NCBI GenBank assembly: GCA_003598135.1
Contig: QZKA01000019.1
Coordinates: 1 to 41,689, forward strand
Source of the DNA: Candidatus Omnitrophota bacterium
GTDB taxonomy: Bacteria > Omnitrophota > Gorgyraeia > Gygaellales > Profunditerraquicolaceae
Direction: 5' to 3'
DNA: 41,689 bases
Under the pieces are notes generated by a model. The model saw nothing but the letters and a program-made list of their open reading frames with translations. It ran no database searches and was not told the DNA's origin. The translations under genes were made by a program, and so were the position numbers. This document shows, piece by piece, positions 32,339 to 40,849 of the stretch. Positions within the stretch are counted from its first letter, which is position 1. Each line of letters opens with the position of its first letter.

Positions 32339-33313
32339 TCATTCCTCTCTTTGGGATTCCAGCTGACTGGTTTGAGTAACAGCGCCTAACCTTTCGTTCA
32401 GGCCGCTGAGTTTTTCCCTGGCTTCCGAGTATTTTTTCGACGCCTTATCAAGATGGCTCCCTACAGTATTAAAATCTTCCGCGAATTTAGCAAGCTCAAG
32501 CTGTGCGCGTCCAAGCTCAGCAAAGATCTTCTGGATATTACGCTGGATACTCACGCCCCGCAAGCCGTACAAAATCGCCTGAAGGTAGGCATAGAACGTA
32601 CTTGGCGAAACAAAGATTATTTTTCTTGATTTTGCATACACGCCTAACTCCTCGTCCTTGTTGATCTGATAATATACCGCCTCAGAGGGGATATACATGA
32701 GCGCAAAATCAAAAGTACCTTCATCGGTAAGAATATATTTAGAGGCCACTTCGTCGATTCTCGCCTTTACATCCCTGGCAAACATGCGTAAAATCGACCT
32801 CTTCTCGTCCTCTGATTCAACCTCTTGGGTTTTCTTAAAGTTTTCGAGAGGAAATTTCGCGTCGATGGAAATAAGGTTTTGCCCCACGAGTATTGCCGCA
32901 TCGACTATATCGCCGCTTTTGAAACGGTGCTGTAGTTTTATGTTCTCTTTCGGTAGGATGTCTTGAAGTAGTTGTGCCAAGAGTGTCTCGCCCATGGAAC
33001 CCCTAAATTTTGGCGCACGCAACAACTCCTGGAGGCTTGAAATATCTTTACTGATTTCATAAATCTGCTTGTTCGTCTCCTCCAGGCGCCCGAGGCTCTT
33101 TTGGACATCGCCGAAAACCCTTGTTGCAGAATCGAGCCTTTCACCAACCGTTTTATGGGCGTCTTGAAGCGCAAGGGACGTTTCCTTAAGGCGCTCATTT
33201 ACCTGTTGAGTGATGTCGTTTAGTTGACGGCTCATCTGCTGAGTCATCATAAGAACAAGCGCAATCACCGCCATGGCCCCGACTGTAAGAATACCTGCGA
33301 TTAACCAGATCAT
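32339..33313 (-). CDS. rmuC: RmuC family protein
   Basis: The 324-residue protein has an N-terminal membrane segment (about 2-23), a coiled coil (about 28-110; SRQLNDITQQVNERLKETSL) and the RmuC nuclease-like domain (about 115-275). Family motifs are RGSMGETLLAQLLQDILP, VDAAILVGQNLISIDAKFPL and FALMYIPSEAVYYQINKD. A second coiled coil ends the protein. RmuC limits DNA inversions and is thought to cut unusual DNA structures; it resembles PD-(D/E)XK nucleases. An extended -10 promoter lies just upstream. Confidence 0.94.
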   Translation of the reverse strand: MIWLIAGILTVGAMAVIALVLMMTQQMSRQLNDITQQVNERLKETSLALQDAHKTVGERLDSATRVFGDVQKSLGRLEETNKQIYEISKDISSLQELLRAPKFRGSMGETLLAQLLQDILPKENIKLQHRFKSGDIVDAAILVGQNLISIDAKFPLENFKKTQEVESEDEKRSILRMFARDVKARIDEVASKYILTDEGTFDFALMYIPSEAVYYQINKDEELGVYAKSRKIIFVSPSTFYAYLQAILYGLRGVSIQRNIQKIFAELGRAQLELAKFAEDFNTVGSHLDKASKKYSEAREKLSGLNERLGAVTQTSQLESQREE

Positions 33314-33349
33314 AAGACTATCTTCTTGCTGCTTTCTGTTTTCAAATAA

Positions 33350-33358
33350 ATTATAGCA
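33350..33358 (-). promoter_or_regulatory. Extended -10 promoter for rmuC and the following genes
   Basis: On minus, TGCTATAAT has a perfect TATAAT and the TG extension. A possible -35, TTTAAG, is 17 bp upstream but weak. Transcription would start near 33343, about 30 bases before the rmuC ATG. Confidence 0.55.
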
Positions 33359-33373
33359 CCGACCGAACCACCC

Positions 33374-34093
33374 TTAAAGCAGATAATCCTTTTTTATCCT
33401 TTTGACACAATTAAAAATATTCGTCTTCACCTCCGGGCAGATAGTTTCAAGTTCTTTGATAAGCGAGGTGATCTTTGTCCGCTGAGAGGTAATTGCATTG
33501 GGACAGGCGCATTTCTCGTGGGGAAAATTCGCCTCTTTGACAAAACGCACAATCATCGATTCTTCCACATACGCCAGCGGCCGGATTAAAACAACCTTGC
33601 CTTTAAATAATTCCTGCTTCGGCGACATGGCGGATATCTCTCCTTGAAAAAATAAGTTCAAAAGTATCGTTTCAACGATATCATCTTTATGGTGGCCCAA
33701 GGCCACCTTCGAACAGCCGAAGCGATTAGCTACTTCGAACAGGGCCTTCCTTCTATTCCATGCACACCAGAAACAGGAAATATCCTTACGGGTCTTTCCT
33801 TTGAGTATATCCACTTTCTCTATATGGTACTCCACCCCCAGCGCATGAAAATATTGGGCAAGAATTTTAGGGTGCTGGCAAGGGTACCCCAGGTCAATAT
33901 GCACTGCCAGAAGCTGATAGCGTACCGGCACAAATCGCCTGCGATCCTGAAGTAATCGAAGGAGGGTCAGGCTGTCTTTGCCGCCTGAAACGGCAACAGC
34001 AATCTTGTCGCCGTCGGAAATCATCGCGTAATCCGTGATTGCCTTGCCTACGCGTTTGGAAATATAAAATTCTGTGCCCTGCAGGATCGCCAT
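33374..34093 (-). CDS. TtcA/TtuA-like tRNA thiolation ATPase
   Basis: From the ATG at 34093 the 239-residue protein has the PP-loop SGGKDS at residues 36-41, LLAVHIDLGYPC, Cys107 and Cys110 in DISCFWCAW, GHHKDDIVETILLNLFFQGE (about 134-152) and Cys195/Cys197 in EKCACP. This set belongs to the TtcA/TtuA enzymes, which insert sulfur into tRNA (C32 or U54) using an iron-sulfur cluster. An upstream extension of the frame by 53 residues overlaps the prepilin peptidase gene and looks unconserved, so it is excluded. The start has no clear ribosome site. Which tRNA base is modified is not known. Confidence 0.88.
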   Translation of the reverse strand: MAILQGTEFYISKRVGKAITDYAMISDGDKIAVAVSGGKDSLTLLRLLQDRRRFVPVRYQLLAVHIDLGYPCQHPKILAQYFHALGVEYHIEKVDILKGKTRKDISCFWCAWNRRKALFEVANRFGCSKVALGHHKDDIVETILLNLFFQGEISAMSPKQELFKGKVVLIRPLAYVEESMIVRFVKEANFPHEKCACPNAITSQRTKITSLIKELETICPEVKTNIFNCVKRIKKDYLL

Positions 34094-34121
34094 GAAAAAG
34101 ATAAGAATCACAAAGGCCTTA

Positions 34122-34946
34122 CTATACCCACTGCCAAACAAATGCATACAATAGTATATCTGCCCAGAATATAGAAAGGAGTGCCGCAAGAGACAAAAAC
34201 GGACCGTAGGGTATGGTGTGGTCTTTTTTGGTAAGCAAATTAAAAATTCCAACCCCTAACCCCAAGATTGGCGCGAGAAAAAATACCACTACCGCTTTTT
34301 GCCAGCCAAGAAATGCGCCGATCATAGCCAATAACTTGACATCGCCTCCACCCATGGACTCGGTCTCGCCTTGAATAGGGGGTTTTTTAAGAATCTTAAA
34401 ATACACCAAGTCAAACAGGAATCCCGTTAAGTAGATAATTCCCCCTCCTACCGCGATCCCTATTAAAGAATTGATAAGAAAATCGGGGTTATACCCAAAA
34501 GGGTTCACCCGTAGCCCTCTTAGCGCATTTAATAAAAGCCCTACGCCGATACCCCCCACTGACACTTCATCCGGTATAATACGATGCTGTATATCGACAA
34601 AAGAAGCGACGATCAGGCCGCACACAAAAAGCGCATAGTAAAAAAATACGAAGCGAACGGAAAAATATGCGTACAAAAATACAAAACACAACGCCGTCAC
34701 CAACTCTACGAGCGGGTATTTTATGGATATTGTCCCATTGCACGCGCGACACCTCCCCCTTAAAAAAACATAGCTGAGCAGGGGAATATTATCATACCAA
34801 GGTATTGTTTTTTTGCATAGCGGGCAGTGCGAACGCGGCCTTATGACCGACTGCTCAAGAGGCAGCCTGTAAATACAGACATTCAAAAAACTACCGACGA
34901 TGGAACCGAACACAAACACAAAAAACCTGCTCAATGACTCTGGCAT
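34122..34946 (-). CDS. pilD: Prepilin peptidase (type IV pilin/type II secretion)
   Basis: PilD cleaves and N-methylates type IV pilins and pseudopilins in the inner membrane. The 274-residue protein has about eight membrane segments, the zinc-binding cytoplasmic domain with Cys41, Cys44, Cys66 and Cys69, and the two catalytic aspartates: Asp118 in FVDIQHRIIPD and Asp202 in GGGDVKLLAMIG. Methyltransferase and protease parts are both present. It overlaps aroE by 16 bp. Substrate genes are not in view, so the organism must carry a pilus or type II secretion system elsewhere. Confidence 0.94.
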   Translation of the reverse strand: MPESLSRFFVFVFGSIVGSFLNVCIYRLPLEQSVIRPRSHCPLCKKTIPWYDNIPLLSYVFLRGRCRACNGTISIKYPLVELVTALCFVFLYAYFSVRFVFFYYALFVCGLIVASFVDIQHRIIPDEVSVGGIGVGLLLNALRGLRVNPFGYNPDFLINSLIGIAVGGGIIYLTGFLFDLVYFKILKKPPIQGETESMGGGDVKLLAMIGAFLGWQKAVVVFFLAPILGLGVGIFNLLTKKDHTIPYGPFLSLAALLSIFWADILLYAFVWQWV

Positions 34947-35794
34947 TTCTTTAATTCCTCCTTTAATGCCTGGCGCATGACCTGCTCTGGCGCATCAGTC
35001 TGCGTCCAGATGCGGAAAGAAAGCATGCCTTGATACAAAAGCATGCCTAGGCCGTTAGAAATCTTAGCACCCGCTCTCTCTGCCAATTGCAGCAATGCGG
35101 TTTTCTCGGGGTTATAAATGAGGTCGTATACAAATAAGTCTTTATGTAGCAAGTCTGGACGTACTAACGCAGGGTCTTCTTTTTTTAAGCCGACCGGTGT
35201 CGCATTAACGAGTATATCCTTGCTCCTGATATCCAACCCATCGATGTCTCCAGCGCGGGTAATCGCAAAACCGGGGAACAGAGATTGTATCATGGCACAT
35301 ACCCCTTCTGCTTTCGCGGCATCAATATCAAACAACGCAATAGAGTGCGCGCCTGCATACGCAGTGGCATACGCCACAGCCCTGGCCGCTCCGCCTGCAC
35401 CGAGTATGGCAATTTTCTTATCTTTAGGATCAACGTGCTCTTTAAGATGTCGTAAAACCCCGGGAATATCCGTATTAAAACCAATCCAGCGGTCCTGCCT
35501 TTTTACTATAGTATTAACCGCTTTCACCTGTCTCAAATAGAAGGATTCACTATCCAGCTGCACGTACTCAAGGACCCTTTCTTTGTAGGGAACCGTAATA
35601 TTGAGACCACGGATGCCTTTTTCGTCGAGGCTATGCAGGAAACGAATCAGCTCCTCGGGAGGCACTTCAAATAAATTGTATCGTGCATTGATTTTTAGGG
35701 AGGAAAATGCGGCATTGTGCATTGCCGGAGAAAGGCTGTGCTTTACGGGATACCCCAACACGCCGTAAATACTGCCTCCGGAATCTCTACTCAT
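34931..35794 (-). CDS. aroE: Shikimate dehydrogenase
   Basis: AroE reduces 3-dehydroshikimate to shikimate with NADPH in the aromatic amino acid pathway. The 287-residue protein has the substrate-binding GYPVKHSLSPAMHNAAFSSL (about 14-33), NITVPYKERV with the catalytic Lys, and KAVNTIVKRQDRWIGFNTD. The Rossmann segment is IAILGAGGAARAVAYATA, followed by DLIYNPEKTALLQLAERAGA. The length fits the family. It follows leuA by 13 bp and overlaps pilD. Confidence 0.95.
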   Translation of the reverse strand: MSRDSGGSIYGVLGYPVKHSLSPAMHNAAFSSLKINARYNLFEVPPEELIRFLHSLDEKGIRGLNITVPYKERVLEYVQLDSESFYLRQVKAVNTIVKRQDRWIGFNTDIPGVLRHLKEHVDPKDKKIAILGAGGAARAVAYATAYAGAHSIALFDIDAAKAEGVCAMIQSLFPGFAITRAGDIDGLDIRSKDILVNATPVGLKKEDPALVRPDLLHKDLFVYDLIYNPEKTALLQLAERAGAKISNGLGMLLYQGMLSFRIWTQTDAPEQVMRQALKEELKKCQSH

Positions 35795-35807
35795 GAAGGA
35801 ATGTTCG

Positions 35808-37313
35808 TTAGAGAGCCTCGATTTTGTTCAAGGCATTGATATATGCCCGCACAGACGCTTCCACTATATCAGTGCTTGATCCGCGGGCAGTGACGATCTT
35901 TGATTTAGCTTTGAGTTTAAGGCTCACTTCACCCAGGGCATCCTTGCCTTTGGTAACTGCCTCAATGCGATAATCTTGAAGTTCGCCTTTGATGCCGGTA
36001 ATCTTATCAACCGCCTTAAAACAGGCATCAACCGGGCCGTCGCCCGAAGAGACGCCACAGAGGTCTTTATTTTTATATTTCAGCTTTATCTCTGCGCAAG
36101 GGACAACCCTGGTTCCGGAATGTATCGCGAAAGACACTAATTTCCAAACCGGCTTTACCGTTTTGATTTCGTCTTCAACAATGGCAATCAAATCATCGTC
36201 AAAAATGTCCTTTTTCTTGTCCGCCAACGCTTTGAAACGCACATTTACCTTATCCAATTGTTCCGCGTTAAGCGCCAAACCAAGTTCCTTAAGCCTCTCT
36301 TTGAGGGCATGCCTTCCTGAATGCTTGCCCAATACAAGACTTGTGCCGGTAAAACCGACGTCTTCGGGTTTAATGATTTCGTAGGTTGATCTTTCCTTGA
36401 GCACTCCGTCTTGATGAATCCCCGACTCATGCCTGAATGCATTACTGCCGACTATTGCCTTATTCGGCGCAACCGTAAAACCCGTCAATTTACTCACCAG
36501 CCTTGAAGCCCTGTAAATCTGACTGGTAGCGATATTGGTATCAATATTTTTAAAAATATCTCTGCGCGTCTTAATGGCCATAACTATCTCTTCCATAGAA
36601 GCGTTGCCTGCGCGTTCGCCGATGCCATTGACCGTACATTCCACCTGGCGCGCGCCGCTCTTAATCGCTTCCAGGGAATTAGCGACAGCTAACCCTAAAT
36701 CGTTATGGCAATGCACGGAAATAATCGCATCGTCGATATTAGGGACATTGCTCTTTATGTCCCTAATAAGGCTGCCGAATTCCTGGGGTTCGGCATAACC
36801 GACCGTATCAGGTATATTCACGGTAGTCGCGCCCTGTGCTATTACCGCCTCAACGACCTTGTATAAAAAAAATCTGTCGCTGCGAGAGGCGTCTTCCGGC
36901 GAAAACTCAACATCCCGGCAATATTTTCTGGCATGGCGCAGAGCCTCTACGGCAAGGCGCAGGATTTCATCCTCTGCCTTTTGCAACTTATACTGCATGT
37001 GTATCTTTGAAGTTGCCAGAAACACATGTATCCGCGGCCGGCTTGAAGCCTTCACCGCATTATACGCCGCATCTATATCTGCCTTCACGGCCCTGGCCAA
37101 ACCGCAGATTGCAGGTCCTTTGACGGATTTAGCGATTTTCTGCACCGCATTGAAATCGCCCAACGACGATATAGGGAATCCCGCTTCAATCACATCTACG
37201 CCAAGGTCGGCGAGGACATGGGCAATCTCAAGCTTCTCGGAAGGATTCAGGCTTGCGCCCGGCGCCTGTTCCCCATCCCTTAATGTCGTATCAAAAATAA
37301 ATATTTTCTCCAA
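35808..37313 (-). CDS. leuA: 2-isopropylmalate synthase
   Basis: LeuA condenses acetyl-CoA with 2-ketoisovalerate, the first step of leucine synthesis. The 501-residue protein has [19 protein letters not shown] at the N-terminus, the metal-binding HxH in [36 protein letters not shown] and SGIHQDG. A C-terminal allosteric domain (about 390-501) normally senses leucine. The only possible start is a TTG at 37313, with AAGGGG nine bases before it; no in-frame ATG lies near. The DUF3352-like gene's TAG stop lies just before this TTG, 2 bases apart. Citramalate synthase is related but the length and motifs fit LeuA. Confidence 0.94.
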   Translation of the reverse strand: MEKIFIFDTTLRDGEQAPGASLNPSEKLEIAHVLADLGVDVIEAGFPISSLGDFNAVQKIAKSVKGPAICGLARAVKADIDAAYNAVKASSRPRIHVFLATSKIHMQYKLQKAEDEILRLAVEALRHARKYCRDVEFSPEDASRSDRFFLYKVVEAVIAQGATTVNIPDTVGYAEPQEFGSLIRDIKSNVPNIDDAIISVHCHNDLGLAVANSLEAIKSGARQVECTVNGIGERAGNASMEEIVMAIKTRRDIFKNIDTNIATSQIYRASRLVSKLTGFTVAPNKAIVGSNAFRHESGIHQDGVLKERSTYEIIKPEDVGFTGTSLVLGKHSGRHALKERLKELGLALNAEQLDKVNVRFKALADKKKDIFDDDLIAIVEDEIKTVKPVWKLVSFAIHSGTRVVPCAEIKLKYKNKDLCGVSSGDGPVDACFKAVDKITGIKGELQDYRIEAVTKGKDALGEVSLKLKAKSKIVTARGSSTDIVEASVRAYINALNKIEAL

Positions 37314-37315
37314 TG

Positions 37316-39328
37316 CTACAACCCCTTGATCTTGATATAACCTGAAGTTTCGACGGTAACGTCGTCGATGCTGCGCGTCGTCGACACAAAAACGCCTATA
37401 TTGCCCAATATATTCAACATCGAATCCACTGTCTCTTGGGAAAAGCTATTCTTTGCTTTTGTTTTTTCCGGCAGCGTTAGGTACAGCTGCCTGAAAAGCA
37501 TAGTTTCTTTTACCTCATCGAGCAGCTTCTTGAAGTCAAAAAACATAATGCTTGAGTAAGAGCTGGGCAGCCTGCTTTGCATAGATTCAAATTCAAAGTT
37601 AGACATCAGCGAGTTACCCTTCTTAAGGTAGGCGTCAATTACCTTTTTCGTGAGTGCGGGTGAATACGAAAATACAGCGTATTTGCCAATAATACAATAG
37701 TTGAACTTCAGGCCAACCAGAGGAAAGTCTTTGATGTCCACGCTTGTGATAAGGGTGTTGCTATAGGCCTCGGTGCTGGTTATCACATAATCAACCGCTG
37801 CCTCTTGCGCTTGAGCCTGAGCCCCTTCAGCATCCTGCGCTCCCTGTTGAACCTGTTGCGCAGCTTTCATCAACATTTCTTTTTGGCGGATGCTCTGGTT
37901 GATATTGGCGGTAACGTGTGAGATTATCTTGTCCATAACCTGCCGCATCTTCACGGAGTCTTTTAATTCAAGCGTAAAATAAAAACGCGGTAACATCATT
38001 GGGAAGCCTTGCGCCTGCGGAAGCGCTGTTTGAGCCGAGGCCTTCCCTGGCTTAGCAGGGATCGGTATTTCTATTTCTTCTATATCTGCGAGCACGACGC
38101 TCAAGTTATTGCCTGCCAGGGGCAACACTTCCTTCTCTATGCTGACGCCAAGTGCTGACTCAAGCCTCTGAAAAAGGTCGCTTATCTTGACCGGCGGCAT
38201 TGCGCCTCTTGAACCGAGAAAGCCTCCCTTTGCCTGTATGCCTGCCTCAGCTATCTCATCCATTGCCCCGTAAAATTTCTGGAACCCTTTCCAAAGACTT
38301 ACCATGTCCTGCGTCCCCCCAAAATATCCTATCGCATTGCGGGGGATTAGTAAGAAGGTATCCTTATCAACGGCCTGATTAAAATACAGGAATTTGAACG
38401 CGTTTTCGTCGCTGCTAAGCGGTTTGTTAAAAACCTGGTATGCCTTAAAGAATAACCCGCTCTTTAATTCGTCGTGCTGCACGTAAAAAACGCTGTCCTC
38501 CAGGATATTCACCCAGTCCATTATTGATTTGAGTTTTGAGAAATATACCAACGACTGGCTGTCAGGAGACTTTCCGGAACTAGAAGCACCGACCATATAG
38601 GCCGGCAGAACCTGCTTATAGTAATTCCTGTTGCTCATATAGAGCCAGAAAAGCGCATCTTTGTCTATTCGTGCTTTTGCCTTACGGAAAGAGGCATTGA
38701 CGGAAAGACTGGCCTGGGCCTGGTTTTTGGCCAAGTCAATACTCTTTTGAATAAGGCCTATGCTATTGCTTATCATTACTACATCAGAGACCACCGCGTA
38801 GTGAACCGAGATATTCATCTTCGGCAAACGATAATTTGTTACGCGAATGCCTTTGTGCTTTTCAAAACTCACCTGGTCTTTAGCCGCAAGGGAAAGATAA
38901 AAATCCGAGACTGACTTTTTGATGCTGGCCTGCTTGTTCGGATCAATCCTGAAAAGGAAAAGGAAATCCCCCAACTGCACTTCGCCGGGCTTTGTGTAAC
39001 CGGCTGCTTTACCGAGAGAATACATCACGAATGCGGTATCTTTCTGGAAGAAATCAGGCAAAAAAGGAACTCTTTTCCTTATTTTGCTTAACTCAGGTTC
39101 AATCAGGTTGAGGTAAAAAGAAGTGGTATACACCTGCTTAAAGAGCTCGCTTGATTGAAAATCCTTTACTTTGCCGCCGAGGTCAAAGGAGTATAGGTAA
39201 TATACTACATCGTCTGGGGTTATGCTCTCCAAGGAAGAAATGGAAATCTTCTGCAGTTCCTGATAGCCGTAATAGGCCGCGCCCGCAAGCACAACAGCAA
39301 CTAGAAAAATTCCGAGCAGTTTTTTCAT
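37316..39328 (-). CDS. Large secreted or membrane-anchored DUF3352-like protein
   Basis: The 670-residue protein has an N-terminal anchor (about 4-20, LLGIFLVAVVLAGAAYYG) and a long extracytoplasmic part resembling DUF3352 proteins. Repeated blocks of strands and helices contain segments such as FRIDPNKQASIKKSVSDFY and LPLAGNNLSVVLADIEEIEI. A Gln/Ala-rich, probably disordered stretch occurs at about 487-507. No enzyme motif is visible. It lies between ilvC (15 bp) and leuA, so it is co-transcribed with branched-chain genes. Its function is unknown and a metabolic role is not implied. Confidence 0.75.
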   Translation of the reverse strand: MKKLLGIFLVAVVLAGAAYYGYQELQKISISSLESITPDDVVYYLYSFDLGGKVKDFQSSELFKQVYTTSFYLNLIEPELSKIRKRVPFLPDFFQKDTAFVMYSLGKAAGYTKPGEVQLGDFLFLFRIDPNKQASIKKSVSDFYLSLAAKDQVSFEKHKGIRVTNYRLPKMNISVHYAVVSDVVMISNSIGLIQKSIDLAKNQAQASLSVNASFRKAKARIDKDALFWLYMSNRNYYKQVLPAYMVGASSSGKSPDSQSLVYFSKLKSIMDWVNILEDSVFYVQHDELKSGLFFKAYQVFNKPLSSDENAFKFLYFNQAVDKDTFLLIPRNAIGYFGGTQDMVSLWKGFQKFYGAMDEIAEAGIQAKGGFLGSRGAMPPVKISDLFQRLESALGVSIEKEVLPLAGNNLSVVLADIEEIEIPIPAKPGKASAQTALPQAQGFPMMLPRFYFTLELKDSVKMRQVMDKIISHVTANINQSIRQKEMLMKAAQQVQQGAQDAEGAQAQAQEAAVDYVITSTEAYSNTLITSVDIKDFPLVGLKFNYCIIGKYAVFSYSPALTKKVIDAYLKKGNSLMSNFEFESMQSRLPSSYSSIMFFDFKKLLDEVKETMLFRQLYLTLPEKTKAKNSFSQETVDSMLNILGNIGVFVSTTRSIDDVTVETSGYIKIKGL

Positions 39329-39343
39329 ATTCTCTTCCCCTTT

Positions 39344-40336
39344 TTATTTCTTCATCCAAGGCATCATATCCCTAAGCCTTTTACCCACTTCTTCTATGGG
39401 ATGCGCGTCTCCCTTATTGAGTAATTCGTTAAATACGAGCCTTCCTGTTTCGTTTTCTTTTATCCATTCCCTGGCAAATTTTCCTGAACGTATATCTTTC
39501 AATAATTTTTGCATAGTCTTACGCGTCTTCTCGGTAATAATCTTTGGCCCGCGCGTCAAATCCCCATAGCAGGCAGTATTAGAAACGCGACGCCTCATTC
39601 CGCTAATACCGAATTCCTGGATCAAGTCGGTAATGAGCTTTAACTCATGGAGTACCTCAAAATAGGCAATCTCCGGCTGGTAACCCGCTTCGATAAGCGT
39701 ATCAAATCCGGCTTTAATCAATTCGGTTACGCCTCCGCAGAGGACCGCCTGTTCTCCAAATAAGTCTGTTTCAGTCTCTTCCTCAAAAGTAGTCTCGATA
39801 ACGCCTGCCCTGGTTGAACCGATCGCCTTGGCATACGCAAGACCGAGTTCTTTTGCCTGACCGCTGGCATCTTGGAATACCGCGAGCAAACTCGGCACGC
39901 CCTTGCCCTCTTCGTACATGCGCCTCACTAAAGCTCCGGGCCCTTTGGGCGCGATCATAAACACATCGACGTTCTTCGGGGGCTTAATCTGTTTGAACCT
40001 GATATTAAAGCCATGGGAAAAACAAAGGGCCTTGCCTTTTTTTAGGTTCGGCTTGATGCTTTCGTTATATACCTTTGCCTGAACGTGATCCTGGGTGAGA
40101 ATCTGGATAATATCGGCCTTCTCTGCCGCCTCTTTTGCAGAAATAGGAAAAAATTCGTCTTTTTTTGCCTGTTCGTAATTAGGAGTGCCTTCCAGTTCTG
40201 ACACAATAACCCTACAGCCTGATTCACGCAGACACAAGGCCTGACCGCGGCCCTGTATCCCATACCCGATAATGGCTATGGTCTTATCTTTAAGAAGGGC
40301 CGTGTCTGCGTCTTTGTCGTAATATACTTTTATCAT
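39344..40336 (-). CDS. ilvC: Ketol-acid reductoisomerase
   Basis: IlvC rearranges and reduces acetohydroxy acids in valine and isoleucine synthesis. The 330-residue class I enzyme has the Rossmann motif [10 protein letters not shown] (residues 24-33), [20 protein letters not shown], and the metal ligands in [10 protein letters not shown] and [16 protein letters not shown]. After the second strand it reads [12 protein letters not shown] (45-56). Most NADPH enzymes have Arg/Ser/Lys there, whereas two Glu are found here, so NADH may be the preferred cofactor. An AAGGAGG site precedes the ATG. The ilvH gene is upstream. Confidence 0.95.
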   Translation of the reverse strand: MIKVYYDKDADTALLKDKTIAIIGYGIQGRGQALCLRESGCRVIVSELEGTPNYEQAKKDEFFPISAKEAAEKADIIQILTQDHVQAKVYNESIKPNLKKGKALCFSHGFNIRFKQIKPPKNVDVFMIAPKGPGALVRRMYEEGKGVPSLLAVFQDASGQAKELGLAYAKAIGSTRAGVIETTFEEETETDLFGEQAVLCGGVTELIKAGFDTLIEAGYQPEIAYFEVLHELKLITDLIQEFGISGMRRRVSNTACYGDLTRGPKIITEKTRKTMQKLLKDIRSGKFAREWIKENETGRLVFNELLNKGDAHPIEEVGKRLRDMMPWMKK

Positions 40337-40357
40337 TCTAAAACCTCCTTACCTTAA

Positions 40358-40831
40358 TTAATATGCCATGGCAATTCTGCCTGTCCTGATAAGTTCCTTA
40401 ACGCCAAAAGCCTCCAGCCCCTGGAGTAATTGTTTGATTTGTTGCTGCCCGCCGGCAGCCTCGATAATAGCGCTGTCTGATTTATGCTGTACGATCTTTG
40501 CCGAGTATTTTTCCAGCAAGGCCTGCAGCGCATGTTTATCTTTTAAAGTATAATTGATTTTCACTAACACGAGCTCCCGGTCTGCATGTTCTTTTTTGGT
40601 AAAATCAGTGACAGTAATGACATCAACGAGTTTATTGAGCTGCTTCTTGATCTGCTCAAGAATCCTTTCGTCTTCTGCTTCAACCACGATAGTCATACAG
40701 GAAGTGGCAAGGTCAAGCGTCTCGCTCACTGCCAAAGAAGAGATATTATAGCCGCGCGCACTGAACAAGCCGGCAATACGCGCCAGCACCCCGAATTTAT
40801 TTTCCACTACTACCGATATAGTATGCTTCAT
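40358..40831 (-). CDS. ilvH: Acetolactate synthase, regulatory (small) subunit
   Basis: IlvH binds valine and tunes acetolactate synthase. The 157-residue protein begins with an ACT domain (HTISVVVENKFGVLARIAGL, FSARGYNISSLAVSETLD) and has the family C-terminal domain (about 80-157; LVLVKINYTLKDKHALQALL, SDSAIIEAAGG). It is the standard size. It is followed by ilvC after 21 bp. The catalytic subunit ilvB, usually directly upstream, is not here; a GAF/HD-GYP gene occupies that place. Confidence 0.95.
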   Translation of the reverse strand: MKHTISVVVENKFGVLARIAGLFSARGYNISSLAVSETLDLATSCMTIVVEAEDERILEQIKKQLNKLVDVITVTDFTKKEHADRELVLVKINYTLKDKHALQALLEKYSAKIVQHKSDSAIIEAAGGQQQIKQLLQGLEAFGVKELIRTGRIAMAY

Positions 40832-40849
40832 AACCTACCTGGCGCCTCT

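Noticed and set aside
36859-37329. A 156-codon plus-strand frame opposite leuA
   Set aside because: The leuA motifs are intact on minus; this frame is an antisense by-product.
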